Made by a program: the position numbers and the translations under genes. Below, in pieces: positions 59,552-64,000 of a DNA stretch of 64,000 nt. The stretch's first letter is position 1; every line of letters starts with the position of its first letter. Origin of the DNA: Dimorphilus gyrociliatus (lineage: Eukaryota > Annelida > Polychaeta > Dinophilidae); the NCBI GenBank assembly GCA_904063045.1, contig CAJFCJ010000010.1, positions 1,302,001 through 1,366,000 on the forward strand, written 5' to 3'. The notes beneath the pieces are model-generated. The model was not told the origin of the DNA. It did not search any database and was given only the letters and a program-made list of their open reading frames with translations.

Positions 59552-61934
59552 CTGTTCTCGCAATCTTCTACTCTTTGGTTGTCTTTTTTTTACACAATTC
59601 ATCTTCTTTTTCTCTTCTTTTCTAAGATATAAAAGTATTAACATAAATGTATAATTCTTCTTCCCTTCAAAGGAATTACTAGATCAATATTTAAAAAAGA
59701 GATGAACATCTTTATGCAGGACTTGTACTTAAACATCTCTTTTAATATCTGACAAATCTTTGATACATAGATTTTACTATAGAATAATCAAGTTTTTAAT
59801 AAGAAATATACAATGCTTTTAAAATATTTAAACATAAGCCAAAGAGAATTTTGATTGAAAATGTCTTTTAACCATCTATGCCAATAGAAATATTTTATGA
59901 TTTTTCTCTTTTAAATCTCATACATTATTTAATAAGGATAGCTTAAGGCCACGCCGAAATACAAGTATGTAGTTGTAGGTATTAACTTGAAAGCTCCTAA
60001 AATGAATAGGTCATATTAAGTCATATTATTTTTATAATATATGGTATACCATACATATATATTTGTAATAATATGGTTCCCTTTCATAGAGAAAGAATAA
60101 ATTTTTATTCGAATAACATATACGGAAATAAATGAAAATTACCTAATTAATTTACAATTAATTTTGAAGACTTGACAAGAAAAACCATGTTTTATTAGCG
60201 CCCTTTTAAATTGTCACTATAGTATATAGGATATACGTAAAATATAGAATTACGCTCTCTTTCAATGCTTATAACAAAGCAATAGAAAAAAAGTATGAAA
60301 AACTAGATGATCCAATATCATAAATTAAAAGGAAAGAAATATATTAGTTTTCTTTAAAAAGTGTTATTCAATTGATATGATGTAACTTGCAAAAAAATAC
60401 TTTCTTATATTACAAAGATCATCAACTTTATTCTTGTCATTAAATTAAGAAAGTAAGTATCGTAATACTGCTATTGAGAAACCTTTTTCAACCATCATTA
60501 ACTCAAATAGAGGACGCATAGCATTTATATCTTTATAGATATATACTGCACACATAAATATTACTAGTCTTAAAAAATTTTACGCATGCTTCTGTAAATC
60601 GATTACTTTCAGTTTCTTCTTCGATTAGCAGATAACTTACTGGATAGGGAATAAATCTATTCAGGAAAAAATTTTCTATAAAGCAGAAGAGAATAGACAA
60701 GGGAATTTAAAGTAGAAAATATCAATGTTTAATCCTTCTTATTAAAAACTTAATATCTGATTTATTAATTTAATTTCAACAAAAAATTAATTATAACTAC
60801 GATATAAAATATAACTGTCTAATTATTATTTTTAACATCTCAAAAACTATATAACTATTTAAAGTGAAAATTTTATAGCTACTTACTACGTATGTAAAAT
60901 CTTATCTACTTATTACTGATTTTAAAAAATGTCACTTCAGATGCCACCGCCATTTATTTATCTTTTAACTTTAAAACTAACAATTAAATTAATTGAAAAG
61001 TCAGTCTTTTCTATTTTATATATATATATATATTCTTGCCTTTTCCAATAGGAATTACGGAAAGAAGGACAAAAAACTGATTTGGTAGAGAACAGAATTC
61101 CCAAAATACACTTTCCTTACATATTAAGGTCCATATGTCATCAGTTGCGGTAGGCTTACTACTACAACTTCATTTTTTTGTGTCCATCAATATAAATATT
61201 AAACCAGTAAAATTAATGTACAAACAAACATTGACGAAATATAGCTATGTAAATAAGTATACAGAGTCTTTGTATACAAGCTGTATACAGTGATATATAA
61301 CTCTTTTCTCATATGGGAAATTGCTTATATTAACAATTTTAAAGTATTTAGACTAACGTAATTCACAAATAAGAAAATATACACTGTATGTTTACAAAAT
61401 ATAAAAAAAACTGGTATTTTACAATATACACAGTAATTTACTTTTTCATTTCTATATAAAATGTCTTTTAGACAAAAAATTTGAAAGGAAGAGAAAGAAG
61501 AAAAGAGAAGAAAACTTTATTAATTAAACTCTTCGTTTAATATTGAAAGATTATATCAAACAAAACTTAATTCGGGTAACTCGGTACATCTACATTTTAC
61601 AATTTGTAAGCAGTTGGAATAAAAACAAATAGAAAAAACGATTGAGCTTTCACAATCAATATAAATACAATAAATAAGCTTTCAATTCTACAGCTACTAC
61701 TATAAAAGAATCACGCTGGTATGGTGAGTGCTTATATTGGAATTGAAGATGACGGTTTTATTGCTCTTTATAAACCGTATAACGATATGCAGTTATTCAC
61801 TTTGTTTGTTATAATTTAATATCTTTTACTAAATTATTTGATTATTTTCCTCTTCTTACTAATTACTTACGTTTGAAGATTTGTATCAATATACTCACTT
61901 TCAAATTAAGTATAACAAAAAATTACTGTTTACG

Positions 61935-61971
<37 letters not shown>

Positions 61972-61992
61972 TTATATACTGTATGTACATGT
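61935..61992. repeat. (TA)n microsatellite with ACTGT interruption
   Basis: TA run of about 24 bases, then TTTATATATATATTTATATACTGTATGTACATG. Member of the recurring interrupted-TA class. Confidence 0.85.
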
Positions 61993-63204
61993 ATCAACAA
62001 TATATTCGCCTACACTCTATTTGAACAGTACTAACCAATATGTTGTAACTCGAAGTTATTAATTATATCAATCATAAGAGTATATGTTTAGACTTCTATC
62101 ATCAAAGACAAATTGTCAGACCTATAATTAAATGGTATTTAAAAAAATAAAACGACAGGAAAAATGAAGAGTGGGAAGAGGAAAAGAATATGTGAAAGGT
62201 ATGAGTATTATTATATGAGTTTACAAAGTTGCATGCTTAGTTTGCATTGAGGTTGTGACTACATGCGTTTTCCATCACTAATTACTTGCAGTCGAATGGG
62301 TATCCGCCCTATTTCGCTTGATAAAAAAGAAAATTTTTATCATCTTAGTTGAGATTAAGTTTTATGAATAGATACTTAATCATTTTAAAATTATTGAATA
62401 TAAAAAATATAGTGAAAAGAGTAAATTTTTTCTATAAATAACAACACAAAAACACAAAAGAAACAAAAGAAAAAAACAACATTAACAACAAAAAAAAAAA
62501 GAAAAGTATTTGTCGGATTCATTTTATTAATTTTATACCACTGAATTAAAGGAAATCCGCTCTGACTTACTGCTTTCTTCTCTCACCAAATAAACATAGA
62601 CGCTTCCTTGAATTCATTCTGACATATCAAATGAGGAATAAAATTATAAACTTACGCATAAACTACGATTTATCGTCTTTTCTCCCTTCAATTTTTCTCT
62701 AACATATATTTAATATATTAATTATATTATATCCTACTTCAAATAAATACAATTGTATATATCATTTTATGTTTAATATAAACATAGTTGTAATCGAAGT
62801 CAAGTTTGTCTGTTTTCTATAAACTCCTTTGTAATCTATATAAGGTATATACATTTACATTCATATCGTATATTTTAAGGGCAATTTAAGCTTTATTACA
62901 TTAACTCTTATACAATTATACTCTTTTAGTTCATTTATGTGCATTTCTTTTTTAAATAGATTCATTTTACATCATCTCTTTTAAGGTTTTCTTTTTAATT
63001 TAAGCATTAAAAGACACAATTACTTTACTTGTCAGTGCCTTTTCCGCTCCTTGAGTTCAACTTTATTAAATTATTAATGGTAATTCAAATTTTTTCTTTT
63101 AACTCTTCCTTCATAGATCCATTAGATGGCTCTGTAATGCTATTTTCAATGAATGAGGTAAAGGAAAAACAAAAATTTATTATCAAGATAACATATATTG
63201 ACCG

Positions 63205-63220
63205 TAAGATGGCGCTATTA
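63205..63220 (+). promoter_or_regulatory. CTCF-like motif
   Basis: TAAGATGGCGCTATTA carries AGATGGCGCTA, the closest match in the window to the conserved CTCF core AGRKGGCGC. Confidence 0.35.
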
Positions 63221-64000
63221 ATCATTTTTTAATGAAAATTGAGCGCTATCTTTCTTTTTTTGGGTTTTTCAGATGAAATATCTAAACGAACTTTTATTTA
63301 AATTTCATGAAAGGATCAAAAAGGGAGAAAAGGTAAGAAGAAGAATCTTGAAAGTATATGAATTGTTTACTTTCAATTATTAAGGAACAGTAAAGTATAT
63401 ACCTTAATTATAAACAGAAAGAAAGAAAGCCTAAAGCAATCAATTTTAAACGACTTTCATGATAAAGTAAAAATAATAAAGAGTTGAAAAAGAAAAGGTG
63501 AGAAAGAGGATTGAAAACAATTTTCACCAATTACTTAGAAAGTGTGAACGGTCTGGAAAACGGGTGAAAAACTTGAATAACATTTGTTTTATATTCAATA
63601 CTTGTTTCTTTTTTTTTGATTTATTAAGAAAAATAGAAAATGTTAATATTATACAACTTTTTTCAATTGATTAGAATTGCAATAAGCTGTAATCAAAATG
63701 TAAACAAAACATAGTATATAATTAAAAAATGAATAAATAATAGAATGTATAAATAGAGCCGTAAGCAAGAGAATTGAAAGGCAGCAAAAAAGAGTAAAAG
63801 CGTTGAAAATGGAAGTAGAAGATAGATCAGCAAAATTGGTTAATTGTTTGAAGTCATAATATTTTCCTTCTAACGTTATTCGATGTAAATATCTTCGGTC
63901 GGATGTGCATAAGTCATATATTGTTGATAGTACTTTTTAAAGGCATCACTAAAATACAGATTCATTCATATGAAATAAAATCTTTATCTTAAAATTAGAG

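Larger units (their letters stand above)
55574..64000. other. 8.4 kb without a recognisable gene
   Basis: AT-rich sequence with microsatellites at 56040-56150, 56259-56282, 58149-58235, 59477-59551 and 61935-61990. A cluster of three perfect hairpins lies at 58681-58845 and a CTCF-like motif at 63205-63220. Open frames at 57763, 58930 (-), 59246 and 63029 show no family motif. A 33-codon ATG frame at 61721-61819 looks mildly coding but is unsupported. No tRNA or other RNA gene was seen. Confidence 0.4.

Noticed and set aside
1-64000. Transposon coding sequence, viral insertion or CRISPR array
   Set aside because: No reverse transcriptase, integrase or transposase motif, no long terminal or inverted repeats and no regularly spaced direct repeats were seen on either strand. 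Small decayed copies cannot be excluded by eye.

Overview
The window is AT-rich animal nuclear DNA. Genes are split into short exons, mostly by GT-AG introns of about 54-105 nt, and separated by long stretches of AT-rich sequence full of microsatellites. Gene content (TRPM channel, DEG/ENaC channel, FMRFamide-receptor-like GPCR, Pro-loop ligand-gated channel, SLC3 heavy chain) and the very short introns fit a small-bodied invertebrate. A spiralian such as an annelid is my best guess, but the species cannot be fixed from sequence alone. There are no bacterial operons, no CRISPR, and no recognisable transposon coding sequence.

Layout: (1) 1651-1811 (+) is the last coding exon of a gene whose body lies to the left. 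(2) 1.8-16.9 kb has no convincing gene, only microsatellites and a few GC-richer islands. (3) 16912-28296 (-) is a six-exon pentameric ligand-gated ion channel of the Cys-less 'Pro-loop' type, 531 aa by splice-phase reconstruction. (4) 29878-32648 (+) is a nine-exon amino-acid-transporter heavy chain of the SLC3 (rBAT/CD98hc) family, 665 aa. (5) 38479-41925 (-) is a four-exon DEG/ENaC channel, about 592 aa. (6) 47733-52554 (+) is a TRPM-type channel of about 17 exons and about 1151 aa. (7) 53677-55573 (+) is a peptide-receptor-like class A GPCR, 351 aa if a separate C-terminal-tail exon is included. (8) 55.6-64 kb is gene-free as far as I can see.

I reconstructed splicing by hand by matching GT/AG sites and reading phase. 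All joints in the ligand-gated channel, the SLC3 gene and most of TRPM agree in phase. Weak joints are the 5' end and exons 9-11 of TRPM, the exon 3 donor and start codon of the DEG/ENaC gene, and the last intron of the GPCR.

Four of the five genes encode membrane receptors or channels expected in excitable or sensory cells, and the fifth is a transporter subunit. No shared pathway is demonstrated. The most unusual item is the ligand-gated channel: it has no Cys-loop cysteines, no visible signal peptide, an N-terminal extension of about 170 residues, and almost no M3-M4 loop. Outside genes, I noted a small set of CTCF-like motifs that mostly fall between genes, repeated TCACGTGA palindromes, an excess of AGGCCT, and a recurring (TA)n repeat interrupted by ACAGT/ACTGT.
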